From Phenylobacterium aquaticum (GTDB lineage Bacteria; Pseudomonadota; Alphaproteobacteria; Caulobacterales; Caulobacteraceae): a DNA stretch of 64,000 bases. A model generated the notes under the pieces. The model was given only the letters and a program-made list of their open reading frames with translations. It was not told the origin of the DNA and ran no database searches. The stretch is from contig CANCJJ010000001.1 of assembly GCA_947378305.1 (NCBI GenBank), positions 124,001-188,000 on the forward strand. The letters are read 5' to 3'. The position numbers and the translations under genes were made by a program. Within the stretch, counting starts at the first letter, position 1. Every line of letters starts with the position of its first letter. Positions 1 to 9,433 of the stretch are shown in pieces.

Positions 1-1457
1 TCAACGATGCCCAGCGTCAGGCCACCAAGGATGCGGGCAAGATTGCCGGTCTGGAAGTCCTGCGGATCATCAATGAGCCCACCGCAGCGGCCCTGGCCTA
101 TGGTCTGGACAAGAACGACGGCAAGAAGATCGTGGTTTACGATCTCGGCGGCGGCACCTTCGACGTTTCCGTCCTGGAAATCGGCGATGGCGTCTTCGAA
201 GTGAAGTCCACCAATGGCGACACCTTCCTCGGCGGTGAGGATTTCGACCTGCGGATCGTCGATTTCCTGGCCGAAGAGTTCAAGAAGGAAACCAGCGTTG
301 ACCTGCGCAAGGACAAGCTGGCCCTGCAGCGCCTCAAGGAAGAGGGTGAAAAGGCCAAGAAGGAACTGTCCTTCACCGCCCAGTACGAAGTGAACCTGCC
401 CTTCATCTCGATGAATGCCTCAGGCCCGCTTCACCTGAACATCAAGATCACCCGCTCCAAGCTGGAAAGCCTGGTTGAAGACCTGGTGGCCAAGACCATC
501 GGCCCCTGTGATCAGGCGCTGAAGGATGCCGGTCTGAAGAAGTCCGACATTGATGAAGTCATTCTGGTCGGCGGCATGACCCGCATGCCCAAGGTGATCG
601 AGACCGTGAAGGCCTTCTTTGGTCGCGAACCCCACACCGGCGTGAACCCGGATGAGGTCGTGGCTCTGGGTGCCGCCATTCAGGCGGGCGTGCTTCAGGG
701 CGATGTTAAGGACGTTCTGCTCCTCGACGTCACCCCCCTGACCCTGGGCATTGAAACCCTGGGCGGCGTCTTCACACCGCTGATCGAACGCAACACCACC
801 ATCCCGACCAAGCGGTCCCAGACCTTCTCCACGGCTGAAGACAGCCAGTCGGCGGTGACCATCCGGGTCTTCCAGGGCGAGCGCCCCATGGCCCATGACA
901 ACAAGATGCTGGGACAGTTCGATCTGGTCGGCATTCCCCCGGCTCCCCGCGGCGTGCCTCAGGTTGAAGTCACCTTCGACATCGACGCCAATGGCATCGT
1001 CAATGTCTCGGCCCGGGACAAGGCGACCTCCAAGGAACAGTCCATCCGGATCCAGGCCAATGGCGGCCTTTCGGATGCTGACATTGAGGCCATGGTTCGG
1101 GAAGCCGAGGCCAACAAGGCCGATGACGAAAAGCGCAAGTCCCTGGTGGAGGCCCGCAATCACGGCGAGGCCCTGATCCATTCGACGGAAAAGGCCATGA
1201 CCGATCACGGCGACAAGGTCGGTCAGGCGGAGAAGGATGCCATTACGGCGGCAATCGAGGACCTGAAGTCGGCCCTTGCCGGCGAGGATGCCGAGGCCAT
1301 CACCACCAAGACCCAGACCCTGGCCCAGGCCTCCATGAAGCTTGGCGAGGCCATGTATGCCCAGCAAGAGGGCGGTGAAGGCGAAGACGGACAGGCGGGC
1401 GGCGAAGATGTCGTCGATGCCGAGTTCGAAGAAGTCTCTGACGATCACCCCAAGTAA
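1..1457 (+). CDS. dnaK: Chaperone protein DnaK (Hsp70), 3' part
   Basis: Cytosolic Hsp70 ATPase that folds and refolds proteins with DnaJ and GrpE. The gene enters from the left edge: the first whole codon is at base 3 and the reading frame opens at [12 protein letters not shown], about residue 147 of a typical DnaK, so roughly the first quarter is missing. Seen are the phosphate-binding loop [10 protein letters not shown], the ATPase motif GGMTRMP, the substrate-binding domain ([14 protein letters not shown]) and a C-terminus ending [15 protein letters not shown], close to the usual alphaproteobacterial DnaK tail. dnaJ follows after 119 bp that hold two hairpins, as in the standard dnaKJ operon. 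Identity is not in doubt. Confidence 0.98.
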   Translation, partial: NDAQRQATKDAGKIAGLEVLRIINEPTAAALAYGLDKNDGKKIVVYDLGGGTFDVSVLEIGDGVFEVKSTNGDTFLGGEDFDLRIVDFLAEEFKKETSVDLRKDKLALQRLKEEGEKAKKELSFTAQYEVNLPFISMNASGPLHLNIKITRSKLESLVEDLVAKTIGPCDQALKDAGLKKSDIDEVILVGGMTRMPKVIETVKAFFGREPHTGVNPDEVVALGAAIQAGVLQGDVKDVLLLDVTPLTLGIETLGGVFTPLIERNTTIPTKRSQTFSTAEDSQSAVTIRVFQGERPMAHDNKMLGQFDLVGIPPAPRGVPQVEVTFDIDANGIVNVSARDKATSKEQSIRIQANGGLSDADIEAMVREAEANKADDEKRKSLVEARNHGEALIHSTEKAMTDHGDKVGQAEKDAITAAIEDLKSALAGEDAEAITTKTQTLAQASMKLGEAMYAQQEGGEGEDGQAGGEDVVDAEFEEVSDDHPK

Positions 1458-1470
1458 GCTCGATACCAGG

Positions 1471-1508
1471 GTCCCGGGCAGACAGCCTCCCCTTGCTGTG
1501 TCCGGGAC
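1471..1508 (+). terminator. Hairpin after dnaK (possible attenuator)
   Basis: Imperfect inverted repeat: GTCCCGG pairs with CCGGGAC, with an inner ACAG/CTGT stem. It starts 13 bp after the dnaK stop and has no T tract. It lies inside the dnaK-dnaJ spacer and could lower read-through into dnaJ or protect the dnaK message. Inference only. Confidence 0.4.
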
Positions 1509-1525
1509 CGTCCTTCACACTGTCC

Positions 1526-1547
1526 GGGCCTGAAATGTTTCGGGCCC
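1526..1547 (+). terminator. Second hairpin in the dnaK-dnaJ spacer
   Basis: GGGCCTGAAA and TTTCGGGCCC can pair over 10 positions with one G-U wobble; in practice the A-T pairs near the 2-nt centre would open into a loop. It ends 29 bp before the dnaJ start and is followed by TATCCTGATCCTT rather than a clean T run, so it fits a partial terminator or processing site. Confidence 0.4.
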
Positions 1548-1576
1548 TATCCTGATCCTTGTGAGCGCCACGACCC

Positions 1577-2722
1577 ATGCGGGACTATTACGAAATCCTC
1601 GGGGTTTCCCGTGACAGTGATGACGCCACACTGAAATCGGCTTTCCGCAAACTGGCCATGGAACACCACCCCGACCGCAATGGCGGGGCGGAAGCGTCCG
1701 AGGCGCGGTTCAAGGAAATCAACGAAGCCTATTCGGTCCTGTCAGACTCCAAGAAACGCGCCGCCTACAACCAGTTCGGCCATGCGGGCGTCAATGGTCA
1801 GCAAGGCGGCCAGAGCGGCGGCTTCGGCGACATGAATGACATTTTCGGCGACGTCTTCGGCGATGTCTTCGGCGACATGTTCGGTGGCCGCCAGCAGAGG
1901 AATGGCCCGGCGCGCGGTCAGGACCTGCGCTATGACCTCGAAATCACCCTGGAGCAGGCCTATGCCGGGGCCGAGGTCGAGGTCGTTGTGCCCGCAGCCC
2001 TGAGCTGCGAAACCTGCGACGGGTCCGGGGCCAAACCCGGCACAGTCGCCACGACCTGCGGCACCTGCGGCGGGGCGGGCAGGGTCCGGGCCAATCAGGG
2101 CTTCTTCTCCATCGAACGCGCCTGCCCCCGCTGCGGTGGCGCGGGCAAGGTGATCACCGATCCTTGCAAGGACTGCCGGGGCCATGGCCAGGTGCGGCGC
2201 AATCGCACCCTCCAGGTTCGTATTCCCGCAGGCGTTGACGACGGGTCCCGCATCAGACTGGCCGGCGAGGGGGATGCCGGAGCTAGGGGTGGGCCCCGGG
2301 GCGACCTCTATATCTTCCTGTCCGTTACTGCCCATGAGCTCTTCGAGCGCGACGGGCTCGACCTCTTGTGCACCGTCCCCGTGCCCATGACCGTTGCAGC
2401 CCTGGGCGGCGAGATTACCGCGCCCTGTCTGATGGGCGGGGCCAATTGCGACGGGGCCAACCGGATTGACGTCAAGGTCCCGGAAGGGGCCCAGACAGGC
2501 CGGACCATCCGGCTGAAGGGCAAGGGCATGCCCTCCCTGCGTTCGCGCGAACGCGGCGACTTGATTGTTGAGCTCTTTGTCGAGACACCGACCAAGCTCA
2601 ATGCGCGCCAGAAGGCCCTGCTCAAGGAACTGGCCGAGCTGTGCGGCGACCAGCAGAACCCCAAGTCGGCGAGCTTTCTGGGCAAGGCGCGGGACTTCTG
2701 GGAAGACGTCACCGGAAACTGA
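1577..2722 (+). CDS. dnaJ: Chaperone protein DnaJ (Hsp40)
   Basis: Co-chaperone that delivers unfolded clients to DnaK and stimulates its ATPase. At 381 aa it has the full type I layout: an N-terminal J domain with HPD at residues 31-33, a Gly/Phe-rich linker (about 73-105) containing repeated GDVF units, a zinc domain with four CxxC modules (Cys144/147, 161/164, 183/186, 197/200), then the substrate-binding C-terminal domains. It sits 119 bp after dnaK on the same strand and is very probably co-transcribed with it. No strong Shine-Dalgarno precedes the ATG. Confidence 0.97.
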   Translation: MRDYYEILGVSRDSDDATLKSAFRKLAMEHHPDRNGGAEASEARFKEINEAYSVLSDSKKRAAYNQFGHAGVNGQQGGQSGGFGDMNDIFGDVFGDVFGDMFGGRQQRNGPARGQDLRYDLEITLEQAYAGAEVEVVVPAALSCETCDGSGAKPGTVATTCGTCGGAGRVRANQGFFSIERACPRCGGAGKVITDPCKDCRGHGQVRRNRTLQVRIPAGVDDGSRIRLAGEGDAGARGGPRGDLYIFLSVTAHELFERDGLDLLCTVPVPMTVAALGGEITAPCLMGGANCDGANRIDVKVPEGAQTGRTIRLKGKGMPSLRSRERGDLIVELFVETPTKLNARQKALLKELAELCGDQQNPKSASFLGKARDFWEDVTGN

Positions 2723-2813
2723 GCCACCATTCCCTCGCCCTCGAAAATCCGATAGGCTGACTCTCGTTCAATGAGGGCCCGATCTAAAGGGGACCCAAGG
2801 GGGAGACGCGACA

Positions 2814-4709
2814 ATGGGCAAGATCCTGCTTCTGGCATCTATGGCAGTCTTGGGCCTTTCCGGTCTCGCCCAGGCGGGTGAATATTCCCGCAGCCTGGTC
2901 CCGGGCTATCCTGATGTCGCTGCGGAATATGTCCAGATTGCCGGACACCCGGCACCGGGAACGCCCAAACCCCTGAACACCGCCACCTTCCTGCGCCTGC
3001 GCGCCGCGCCGGACGGCGATCAGCCCCGTCCGGCCAATGCCGTCATTGTCGCCCTGCCCGGCTTTTCCTCGACCCCGCCCCACTGGCTCTACCTGGCCAG
3101 CCAGCTGGTTCACAAGGCCCAGGACAAGACCTGCGACGGCGCGCCCTGCCGGGTCGAGGTCTGGGTTCTGCAAAGGCGCGGGGCCAATCTGGCGGAAACC
3201 ACCGCACTGACCGCCGCCCGCAAGGCTGGATCGCCGAAACTGGCGCTGGATTACTATCTCGGCCCTGATGCCATCCAGGCTCCGGCCCAGACAGGTCGCC
3301 CCGGTCAGGTTGGCCCGGCCACCGCCAAGGCCAGCTGGAAGCCGCTCACCCAGACCGACCTCGCCTTCATGTCGGACTGGGGGTTTGAAACCTATTCCGG
3401 CGACGTGGACCAGATGATCGGCCTCATCTCCGAAAAGGCCGGAGCCCACACCCTATTCCTCGCCGGCCACAGCCAGGGCGGAGGCTTTGTCTCCAACTAT
3501 GCCGCCCGGCTCCAGCCAAACGGCCAAAGGGGGATCGCCCGGCTGTCGGGGTTGATCTTCCTGGACGGCGGCCCCTCGGCAGGCACCCAGCCAGCCCCCA
3601 CGGCGGCGGACCTCGAAGCCTATATGGCCCATGTCAGTGAGCTCAAATCCGGCAAGGCCCCGGTCTATACCGATGCCAATGGCCTGCTGGGGGCCATTGC
3701 CGGGCCCGCCTCCGCCGTGAGCCAGTCTGTGACCGGGATTTATTATGCCTTTTCCGATCCCAAGGCCGAATCCATCTTCCCCCTGCGCGTGACGGGCATG
3801 TCCCCGGCTCCAGGCGACAGCTTTCTGAAGTCAGTGCGCATGACCTGGCTGGCCCGGGCCGGGACGAGCTTTGATACCGACCCTGTTCCCGAAGGCGGCC
3901 TGCAGATACCGGTCCTGCAATTCCTGGGCGAAGGTCTGGGACGGCTGGATTTCCAGCCCATGCCCGGCTCCGAAACGGCCTGCGACCGCACCCCGGCCGC
4001 GCCCCTGCCGCCGGGCCCCGCGCGTGCCATGATGGGTGCGCCGCCCAAGTGCGTCCCGTCAGCGGACATGGTGGACCCGAACAAGGTCTATGACTGGATC
4101 GAAGGCGGCGGACACGGCCTTACGACGGATGCGGGCAAGGCCAGCCTCTGGCTGAAGGCCCAGGCCTTCGCGCCCGCCCGGTCGAATATCAAGCCGGTCA
4201 AGATCGCCTTTGCCCAGTCAGGCCCCCGCACCATAGATGCCGCCGATATGGTCGCATCCAACTGGTATGCCTCCGAGCGCTGGGATTATGACGCCGCCTT
4301 TGTTGGCCGGTTCAAGCGTCTCGTCATCGACCAGGGCGGCATGAAGCTGGACGTCGACAAGAGTGTGATTGCGAATATTCCGGTCTATGTCGCCCGCCAG
4401 GGTTTTACCGCGGGCGTGGGCGGGAACCCCTTCCCCGGGGTGACGGACTATACCGAGGTCAACAAGACCGGCACCTGGCAGACAGACGCCGCCAAGGCTG
4501 TGACGCCGTTTAACCCCCGGATCAATGTCGCCATCCTGCATCACACGGACTTCGTCTCCGCCGACGACTCCACCCCCGATCAGGGACTTCCGGGCGAGGC
4601 GGGCAATTCGGCCGTGGCCAACACCCTGATCGACTGGGTGCTGAAGCGGTCCAAGGGGACGGCCATCACCCCGCTTCCGGCAGCCCTTGGGGTTCGGACC
4701 CGCTACTGA
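2814..4709 (+). CDS. Secreted alpha/beta hydrolase, large
   Basis: Predicted exported serine hydrolase of 631 aa; the substrate is unknown. The N-terminus has a clear Sec signal (MGKILLLASM, hydrophobic core, LAQA before the mature GEYSRS). The nucleophile elbow GHSQGG places Ser220, and GGGHGL at about 431-436 offers His434 as the catalytic base; a second candidate is the HH of LHHTDF near 575. About 190 residues follow the GGGHG motif, longer than a minimal hydrolase fold and unassigned here. The start is supported by GGGGGAGA about 7 bp upstream. It stands alone between dnaJ and mutS. An esterase or depolymerase role is possible, not shown. Confidence 0.72.
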   Translation: MGKILLLASMAVLGLSGLAQAGEYSRSLVPGYPDVAAEYVQIAGHPAPGTPKPLNTATFLRLRAAPDGDQPRPANAVIVALPGFSSTPPHWLYLASQLVHKAQDKTCDGAPCRVEVWVLQRRGANLAETTALTAARKAGSPKLALDYYLGPDAIQAPAQTGRPGQVGPATAKASWKPLTQTDLAFMSDWGFETYSGDVDQMIGLISEKAGAHTLFLAGHSQGGGFVSNYAARLQPNGQRGIARLSGLIFLDGGPSAGTQPAPTAADLEAYMAHVSELKSGKAPVYTDANGLLGAIAGPASAVSQSVTGIYYAFSDPKAESIFPLRVTGMSPAPGDSFLKSVRMTWLARAGTSFDTDPVPEGGLQIPVLQFLGEGLGRLDFQPMPGSETACDRTPAAPLPPGPARAMMGAPPKCVPSADMVDPNKVYDWIEGGGHGLTTDAGKASLWLKAQAFAPARSNIKPVKIAFAQSGPRTIDAADMVASNWYASERWDYDAAFVGRFKRLVIDQGGMKLDVDKSVIANIPVYVARQGFTAGVGGNPFPGVTDYTEVNKTGTWQTDAAKAVTPFNPRINVAILHHTDFVSADDSTPDQGLPGEAGNSAVANTLIDWVLKRSKGTAITPLPAALGVRTRY

Positions 4710-4726
4710 GCCCTGCCATGAGGGCT
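4709..4726 (+). terminator. Short hairpin after the hydrolase gene
   Basis: AGCCCT and AGGGCT form a perfect 6-bp stem with a 6-nt loop, overlapping the hydrolase stop codon. There is no T tract, so termination here is uncertain. Confidence 0.3.
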
Positions 4727-4762
4727 GACGGCGGCGGGCGGGCGGGCTAACCTGTCCGCCAG

Positions 4763-7450
4763 ATGACCACGCCCACCGCGCTCCCAACCGATTCGACCGG
4801 TGCCACACCGGTCATGGCCCAGTATTTTGAGGCCAAGTCCCGCCAGCCCGATGCCCTGGTGTTCTTTCGCATGGGCGATTTCTACGAGCTGTTTTTCGAA
4901 GATGCCCAAAAGGCTGCCGCCACCCTGGGCATAACCCTGACCGCCCGGGGCAATCATGGGGGCCAGCCCATCCCCATGTGCGGGGTGCCGGTTCATGCCG
5001 CTGAGGCCTATCTGGCCAAGCTGATCCGGGGCGGGTTCAAGGTCGCGGTCTGCGAGCAGATGGAAGACCCGGCGGAGGCCCGCAAGCGCGGTTCAAAGTC
5101 GATCGTCCGGCGGGATGTCACCCGGGTGGTCACGCCCGGCACCCTGACCGAGGACGGGCTGCTGGATGCCCGGGGCGCAAACCGCCTGGCTGCCATCGCC
5201 ATTCGGGCCGGACATGCCGCCGTCGCAAGTGTGGAACTGTCGACAGGCGAGGTCGAGGTCTGGGCCGTGGGGCGTCCAGCCCTGGCCTCGGCCCTGGCGG
5301 CACTGGGCCCCTCGGAAATCCTGGTACCTGACCGACTGTTCACCGATGAGGGCCTGAACGACACCCTGAAGGCCGTGGGCGGCGTCATCCAGCCCATGCC
5401 CTCGGCCCTGGCCGAACCCGGCGCGGCAGAGGCCCGTTTGAAGCGGCTCTATGGTGTGGACACCCTCGATGGCTTCGGGGACCTGACCGGCGCTGAAATC
5501 TCCGCCCTGGGCCTGATTGCTGCCCACCTCGAAACCACCCAGGCGGGCCGGCTTCCGGCCCTGTCCGCCCCGCGTCGCGCTGGCGAGGCCGATGTCATGG
5601 CCATTGATCCGGCCACAAGGGCCAGTCTGGAAATCGAACGCAGCCTCTCTGGCTCCCGGGAGGGGGCCTTGCTGGGGGCCATAGACCGGACCATGACCGC
5701 GCCGGGGGCCCGGCTTCTGGCAGCCCGTCTGGCCCGGCCCCTGCTTGATCCCGATCGTATCGGCGAGCGGCTGGATGCCATTGCCTTCCTGCTCGATCAC
5801 CGGGACCTGCGCCAACAGCTCAGGGCCTCCCTGCGGGGGCTGGGCGACATGGCCCGCAGCCTGTCACGCCTGGCCCTGGGCCGGGGCGGTCCCCGGGACC
5901 TGGGCAATCTGCGCGATGGCCTGGCCGTGGGCGCGAGCCTGGCCAGGCTGTTTGCGGACCTGCCGTCCGGGCTGGAGGGACCTCTGCCGACAGAGCTCGC
6001 CCAGGCCCTCACCGCCGTGACCCCCGAATCCCAACCGGCCCTGGCCCAGTTCAGCGCCCTCCTCGTCGCGGGTCTGGGAGACGACCTGCCCCTTCAGGCC
6101 CGGGATGGCGGGTTCGTCCGCGCCGGGATTCGCCCGGAACTCGATCAAGCCCGGCAGCTGCGCGATGACAGTCGCAGGGTCATCCTGGCTCTGGAGGCGC
6201 AACTGGCCGCAGATAGCGGTGTGGCGCTGAAGATTCGGCACAATGCGGTCCTGGGATATTTCGTCGAGGCCACCGCCCGGGCGGCCGAGCCCCTCATGGC
6301 CCCGCCCCACAATGCCATTTTCATCCACCGCCAGACCCTGGCCAATCAGGTCCGTTTTACCACCGTCGAGCTGACCGAACTGGATGCCCGGATCGCCCAG
6401 GCCGCGGAACGGGCCCTGGCTATGGAGGTCGCTGCCTTCGAAGCCTGGCGGGACGCGGCCCAGGCCGTCGCCCACCCGATCCAGGCCGCTGCCGAGGCCT
6501 GTGCCCGGCTGGATGTGGCCGCCGGTCTGGCAGAATGGGCCGAGGATGTCGGGGCCACCCGGCCGATCCTCGATACCTCCCAGGCCTTCGAGGCCGAAGG
6601 GGCTCGCCATCCGGTCGTCGAGGCCGCCGTCCGCCGGGCGGGCGAGGCCTTCACCCCCAATGACTGCCGACTGGACGGGCAGGGCGTGGTGGGGCCCCGG
6701 CTGGCCATTGTCACCGGTCCGAACATGGCGGGGAAGTCGACCTTCCTGCGGCAGAATGCCCTTCTGGCCGTCCTGGCCCAATCGGGCTGTTATGTGCCGG
6801 CCAGGCGATTGCGGCTGGGGATTGTCGACCGGCTTTTCAGCCGGGTCGGGGCGGGCGATGATCTGGCCCGGGGCCGCTCGACCTTCATGGCGGAAATGGT
6901 GGAGACCGCCGCCATTCTGACCCAGGCCACGCCGAAGTCCCTGGTCATTCTGGACGAGATCGGACGGGGCACAGCGACCTATGACGGACTGGCCATTGCC
7001 TGGGCCTGCGCCGAGGCCCTGCATGATACCAACCGGTGCCGGGGCCTGTTTGCCACCCACTATCACGAACTGGCCGTGCTGGAGGGGCGACTGGCCTATG
7101 TCGCCAACCTGTCCCTGCGGGCGCGGGAATGGAATGGCGACCTGATTTTCTTGCATGAGGCGGGTCCAGGTCCTGCCGACCGGTCCTATGGGGTGCAGGT
7201 GGCCAAGCTGGCGGGCGTTCCAGCCCCGGTGGTTGCCCGGGCCCGCGAGGTGCTGGATCGGCTGGAGCGGGAGACCGGAGCCCCGGCCCATCTGGAAGAC
7301 CTGCCCTTGTTTGCCGCCAGCGCCCCTGGCCTGGCAGAGGTCGCAGGCCCCTCGCCCCTGGACCAAGCCCTGGCGGAGCTCGACCCGGACAGCATGAGCC
7401 CGCGCGAGGCCATGGCCGCGCTTTATCGGTTAAAGGGCATGCAGGGCTGA
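4763..7450 (+). CDS. mutS: DNA mismatch repair protein MutS
   Basis: Recognises mismatches and small loops and starts methyl-independent mismatch repair with MutL. At 895 aa it is full length. The mismatch-reading domain has the F-x-E motif in GDFYELFFED near the N-terminus; the C-terminal ATPase has Walker A GPNMAGKST at about 652-660 and Walker B LVILDEIGRGT at about 726-736, followed by the conserved FATHYHEL. The dnaKJ-then-mutS order is also found in Caulobacter. It ends at a hairpin between convergent genes. Confidence 0.97.
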   Translation: MTTPTALPTDSTGATPVMAQYFEAKSRQPDALVFFRMGDFYELFFEDAQKAAATLGITLTARGNHGGQPIPMCGVPVHAAEAYLAKLIRGGFKVAVCEQMEDPAEARKRGSKSIVRRDVTRVVTPGTLTEDGLLDARGANRLAAIAIRAGHAAVASVELSTGEVEVWAVGRPALASALAALGPSEILVPDRLFTDEGLNDTLKAVGGVIQPMPSALAEPGAAEARLKRLYGVDTLDGFGDLTGAEISALGLIAAHLETTQAGRLPALSAPRRAGEADVMAIDPATRASLEIERSLSGSREGALLGAIDRTMTAPGARLLAARLARPLLDPDRIGERLDAIAFLLDHRDLRQQLRASLRGLGDMARSLSRLALGRGGPRDLGNLRDGLAVGASLARLFADLPSGLEGPLPTELAQALTAVTPESQPALAQFSALLVAGLGDDLPLQARDGGFVRAGIRPELDQARQLRDDSRRVILALEAQLAADSGVALKIRHNAVLGYFVEATARAAEPLMAPPHNAIFIHRQTLANQVRFTTVELTELDARIAQAAERALAMEVAAFEAWRDAAQAVAHPIQAAAEACARLDVAAGLAEWAEDVGATRPILDTSQAFEAEGARHPVVEAAVRRAGEAFTPNDCRLDGQGVVGPRLAIVTGPNMAGKSTFLRQNALLAVLAQSGCYVPARRLRLGIVDRLFSRVGAGDDLARGRSTFMAEMVETAAILTQATPKSLVILDEIGRGTATYDGLAIAWACAEALHDTNRCRGLFATHYHELAVLEGRLAYVANLSLRAREWNGDLIFLHEAGPGPADRSYGVQVAKLAGVPAPVVARAREVLDRLERETGAPAHLEDLPLFAASAPGLAEVAGPSPLDQALAELDPDSMSPREAMAALYRLKGMQG

Positions 7451-7458
7451 AGATGGGT

Positions 7459-7481
7459 TGGATTGCCACACGGCAAATCCA
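7459..7481 (+). terminator. Hairpin between convergent mutS and CHAP gene
   Basis: TGGATTGCC, loop ACAC, then GGCAAATCCA form a stem with a single bulge, placed 8 bp after the mutS stop and 10 bp before the stop of the convergent CHAP gene. The following bases are GCAGGGTGTTT, a weak T run. It could serve both genes. Confidence 0.45.
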
Positions 7482-7490
7482 GCAGGGTGT

Positions 7491-8168
7491 TTAGTGATCC
7501 TGGCCCGAAGACTGGGTGACCGCCTGGATCAAGGCGGCGATGCGGTCGCCGGAATCCGCGGCCTGGCTCAGCATGGACAGGGGACCAGACCCCGGCCGAA
7601 CGGCAGACGCCACCTGGGTGACCGCCCCCTGGGCCATGGCCATGGCCGCATTCTGGGCCGCATTAAAGGGCTGACCCGCGACGCGCACGGCCTGGGCATC
7701 CGGATAGATAAAGCCATAGGTCGGATAGGAGCTGGACCCGATGTCCCGGGTCGGATCGTACCAGACCTTGACCCGCGACCAGTCGCCGGTGGAGGACACG
7801 TCGATCACCGTGACATCCTTTTCGATCTGCCCGCGCGTTCCGCCGATACGCGACCAGTTGGCATGGGAAATCTGAATGATTCGGTCCGTCAGGACCTGAT
7901 TGACCACGGCCACATGTCCCAGGGACATCCGGTCGGTCGGCTTGAAGCAAAGCACCGCGCCGGTGCGGGGGGCAACCCCAGTATCATAGCGACCAAGGGC
8001 CTGTTTCCACCAGGTATAGGCATCGCCAAAAATCTGGATACCCGACGCCAGACGGGCAAAAGGCACGCACTGCCAATAGATGTCAGCCATCGCGCCCGAG
8101 ACGGGCGTCAGGCTCATGACCGCCGAAGCCGTCAGAGCACCCAAGATGGCTTTCGTCCGCTTCAGCAT
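7491..8168 (-). CDS. Secreted CHAP-domain protein (putative amidase/peptidoglycan hydrolase)
   Basis: Small exported CHAP protein (225 aa). CHAP domains usually cleave peptidoglycan cross-links or amides through a Cys-His pair. The start at 8168 gives a good signal peptide (MLKRTKAILG to GAMA) and has GAGGGGA upstream; the open frame extends 62 codons further but that part does not look like protein. Cys of QCVPFAR sits just after the signal cleavage, the usual place for the nucleophile, and His of LGHVAVV is the likely base. The C-terminal 60 residues are Ala/Gln-rich and probably disordered. Such proteins are common in Caulobacterales. Target not established. Confidence 0.75.
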   Translation of the reverse strand: MLKRTKAILGALTASAVMSLTPVSGAMADIYWQCVPFARLASGIQIFGDAYTWWKQALGRYDTGVAPRTGAVLCFKPTDRMSLGHVAVVNQVLTDRIIQISHANWSRIGGTRGQIEKDVTVIDVSSTGDWSRVKVWYDPTRDIGSSSYPTYGFIYPDAQAVRVAGQPFNAAQNAAMAMAQGAVTQVASAVRPGSGPLSMLSQAADSGDRIAALIQAVTQSSGQDH

Positions 8169-8312
8169 GTCGCCCGAAAATTCCCCTCGAAGGTCATGAC
8201 CCTGAATAGCCGCTGATGGCGCGAATGAAAAGTCATTTTTGAAAGCTGACCTACAGATCGCATTCGGGCGGCGCGATTTCAGATGAGCTTCAACGGTCAC
8301 AAGGTTCGAAAA

Positions 8313-8334
8313 ATGTGAGTTTAATTTGTCACAT
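8313..8334. promoter_or_regulatory. Inverted repeat, candidate operator
   Basis: ATGTGA and TCACAT arms flank a 10-nt AT-rich spacer, and a third half-site TCACA lies at 8297-8301. The half-sites resemble CRP/FNR-family boxes, but the spacing (10 instead of 6) does not fit the classical site. It lies about 145 bp upstream of the CHAP start. Confidence 0.35.
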
Positions 8335-8360
8335 CTGAGTGGAAAGTTTATCAAATATCG

Positions 8361-8381
8361 GAATTTCAGGGGTTGAAATTC
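8361..8381. promoter_or_regulatory. Perfect palindrome GAATTTCA-N5-TGAAATTC
   Basis: Two perfect 8-bp arms separated by GGGGT. Its symmetry and the lack of a T tract suggest a protein-binding site more than a terminator. It sits in the middle of the divergent region, so it could act on either gene. Confidence 0.45.
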
Positions 8382-8481
8382 ATTTTAGACGGCGTGATTT
8401 CCGAAAATCAAAACGTTAACCTCTATTTTATTCAATGATCGGCATTTATAAACACAAAGCTCTCGTGCGAAACTAGCCGCC

Positions 8482-8522
8482 AATATAGTTTTAAGGTGCC
8501 TAGGGTCCTGGCGAATATAGTT
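8482..8522. repeat. 9-bp direct repeat AATATAGTT, 32 bp apart
   Basis: AATATAGTT occurs at 8482-8490 and 8514-8522. The 32-bp offset is three helical turns, so both copies face the same side of the DNA, as expected for tandem regulator sites upstream of the TerC gene. The function is inferred. Confidence 0.3.
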
Positions 8523-8644
8523 GTAGGTCCAAGGAGCCAAGCAAAGTCCTGTTGAGCCGCTCGGGTTGAGATGGTTAATTTTTCACCACCAAATGATGTC
8601 GGAATGGCACTGGTAATCGCCTGAGGACACACTAGATTCGCTGG

Positions 8645-9433
8645 ATGGACAGCATTCTTCCCCTGATCACCAATCCGGCCGCCTGGGCCGCCCTGATCAC
8701 CCTGATTGTTATGGAGGTGGTGCTGGGCGTTGATAACCTGGTCTTCATTTCCCTTCTGTCGAACAAGCTGCCACCCGAAGACCGCACCCGGGCCCGGCGC
8801 GTCGGTATTGGTCTGGCCCTGATCCTGCGACTTGCCCTCTTGTCGACCCTGGCCTTCCTGGCGCACCTGACGATTCCGGTCTTTGCCTTGCCCTGGCAGG
8901 GACCCATTGGCGAAACGGGGCATCCGGCCTTCGAGCTCAACTTCACCTGGCGCGACCTCATTCTGATTGCCGGGGGTTTGTTCCTGATCTGGAAGGCGAC
9001 GACGGAAATCCACCGCTCGGTCGATCCCGTGCCCAGCGACGATCTGCTGGACAAGCGCGCCCATGTGACCATGAACTTCACCAGCGCCATCATCCAGATC
9101 CTCCTGCTCGACCTGGTCTTTTCCGTCGACTCGATCCTGACCGCCGTCGGCATGACAGAACACCTGCCGATCATGGTCACGGCGGTCATCATTGCGGTGG
9201 CGGTCATGATGCTGGCGGCAGACCCCCTGGCGAACTTCATTCACCGCAATCCCAGCCTGGTCATGCTGGCCCTGGGCTTCCTGCTGATGATCGGGGCCAC
9301 CCTGATTGCCGATGGCTTCGGGGCCCATGTGCCAAAGGGCTATATCTACGCGGCCATGGCGTTTTCAGGCTTTGTCGAAGGCCTCAACATGGCCACCCGC
9401 AAGGCCCGGAAGCCAGACGCCTCCGGCCACTAA
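8645..9433 (+). CDS. TerC-family integral membrane protein
   Basis: Polytopic inner-membrane protein (262 aa) of the TerC family, whose members export manganese or other metals or help insert membrane proteins. The two diagnostic acidic motifs are present in membrane segments: VLGVDNLVF near residue 30 and VFSVDSIL near 160. About seven hydrophobic segments are visible, with the charged loop [13 protein letters not shown] in the middle. An in-frame stop lies 12-10 bp upstream of the ATG, which limits where it can start; AGGA is about 17 bp upstream, a loose ribosome site. It converges on priA with a 4-bp overlap. The metal or substrate cannot be read from sequence. Confidence 0.85.
   Translation: MDSILPLITNPAAWAALITLIVMEVVLGVDNLVFISLLSNKLPPEDRTRARRVGIGLALILRLALLSTLAFLAHLTIPVFALPWQGPIGETGHPAFELNFTWRDLILIAGGLFLIWKATTEIHRSVDPVPSDDLLDKRAHVTMNFTSAIIQILLLDLVFSVDSILTAVGMTEHLPIMVTAVIIAVAVMMLAADPLANFIHRNPSLVMLALGFLLMIGATLIADGFGAHVPKGYIYAAMAFSGFVEGLNMATRKARKPDASGH

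Larger units (their letters stand above)
8169..8644. promoter_or_regulatory. AT-rich divergent control region, 476 bp
   Basis: Gene-free stretch between the CHAP gene (-) and the TerC gene (+), clearly richer in A/T than its surroundings. It should hold the promoters of both. It contains an inverted repeat at 8313-8334, a perfect 8-bp-arm palindrome at 8361-8381, a smaller GATTT/AAATC repeat at 8396-8409, and a 9-bp direct repeat at 8482 and 8514. I see no convincing ORF, tRNA or known riboswitch in it. Confidence 0.6.

Noticed and set aside
8313..8334. Classical CRP site
   Set aside because: The half-sites TGTGA and TCACA are separated by 10 bases instead of 6, so it is kept only as a generic inverted repeat.
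8416..8430. CtrA binding box TTAA-N7-TTAA
   Set aside because: The second half is TTTA; one mismatch in a very short motif within AT-rich DNA is not enough. The near-match at 49551 is also weak.
8400..8644. Possible yybP-ykoY manganese riboswitch before the TerC gene
   Set aside because: This class often precedes TerC-family genes, but the conserved GGGGAGTA-type core and its paired elements are not found.
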